The notes below the pieces were generated by a model that made no database searches, was not told the origin of the DNA, and worked only from the letters and a program-made list of their open reading frames with translations. The translations under genes were made by a program, and so were the position numbers. A DNA stretch of 5,262 nucleotides from UBA8958 sp964571695 (GTDB taxonomy: Bacteria > Desulfobacterota > Syntrophia > Syntrophales > UBA8958), in the NCBI GenBank assembly GCA_964571695.1, contig CAZNDG010000087.1, forward strand, positions 1 through 5,262. The letters are read 5' to 3'. Of the stretch, positions 5,184 to 5,262 are shown piece by piece. Position 1 is the first letter of the stretch, and every line of letters starts with the position of its first letter.

Positions 5184-5244
5184 TATCTAATGTCAAACGG
5201 AAGACAAAAAAAATAAATAATAAAATAAACGGAGGACACAGAAG

Positions 5245-5262
5245 ATGAAAAAGACATTAGGA
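5245..5262 (+). CDS. start of an unidentified gene, truncated by the window edge
   Basis: ATG at 5245 opens a frame MKKTLG that runs off the right end. GGAGG (5231-5235) precedes it with a 9-nt spacer, and a sigma-54 promoter lies about 60 bp upstream. Six codons say nothing safe about function. MKK is a common start both of cytoplasmic proteins and of signal peptides, so export is possible but not shown. Confidence 0.75.

Larger units (their letters stand above)
4905..5244. other. 340-bp AT-rich divergent regulatory region
   Basis: No gene is supported in this stretch. It separates the minus-strand perR from a plus-strand gene that begins at 5245. From left to right it holds the perR operator and promoter, the palindrome at 5029-5048, a 6-bp inverted repeat ACATAA (5133-5138)/TTATGT (5156-5161), the sigma-54 promoter at 5166-5183, and an A-rich leader with a ribosome site. 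Base composition is much more AT-rich than the genes, as is common for intergenic control regions. Confidence 0.8.

Noticed and set aside
5079..5208. Direct repeat GGAAGACAAA at 5079-5088 and 5199-5208
   Set aside because: Ten bases in purine-rich AT-rich DNA can recur by chance, and there are only two copies with no further matching structure.

Overview
The window looks like chromosomal DNA from an anaerobic or microaerophilic bacterium. A deltaproteobacterial (Desulfobacterota, Syntrophus-like) host is my best guess, but it is an inference. It rests on four things: a peroxiredoxin that appears to contain selenocysteine, a Fur/PerR-type peroxide regulator, a sigma-54 type promoter, and a short inverted-repeat element of a style I associate with those genomes. 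Coding regions are GC-rich, while the right-hand intergenic region is strikingly AT-rich.

Layout: (1) At the left edge, on the plus strand, is the C-terminal end of an unidentified Cys-containing protein (2-184). It is followed after 11 nt by a flavodoxin-fold/FMN-reductase family protein with an iron-sulfur-flavoprotein-like Cys motif (196-807). (2) A 431-bp gap (808-1238) holds a 169-bp MITE-like inverted-repeat element and a strong intrinsic terminator for the minus-strand genes. (3) On the minus strand, read from right to left, lie a Fur/PerR-family repressor (4904-4470), a full-length catalase-peroxidase katG (4269-2074) and a peroxiredoxin (1967-1239). The peroxiredoxin reading frame is broken by one TGA exactly at the peroxidatic cysteine position and is followed by a SECIS-like hairpin, so I annotate it as one selenoprotein gene. 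(4) The right end (4905-5244) is an AT-rich regulatory region. It contains the perR promoter and operator on one strand, and a 20-bp palindrome plus a canonical GG-N10-GC sigma-54 promoter on the other. That promoter drives a gene of which only the first six codons (MKKTLG) are inside the window.

How the genes fit together: KatG and the seleno-peroxiredoxin both destroy peroxides. Two nearly identical copies of a Fur-type 7-1-7 operator sit in front of katG and directly on the start of perR. The simplest model is a peroxide regulon: PerR represses itself and katG, with the seleno-peroxiredoxin probably read through from katG because there is no terminator in the roughly 106-nt gap. Peroxide would inactivate PerR and release all three genes. 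The main novelty candidates are the selenocysteine peroxiredoxin (with no classical resolving Cys and two plausible translation starts) and the operator pair.
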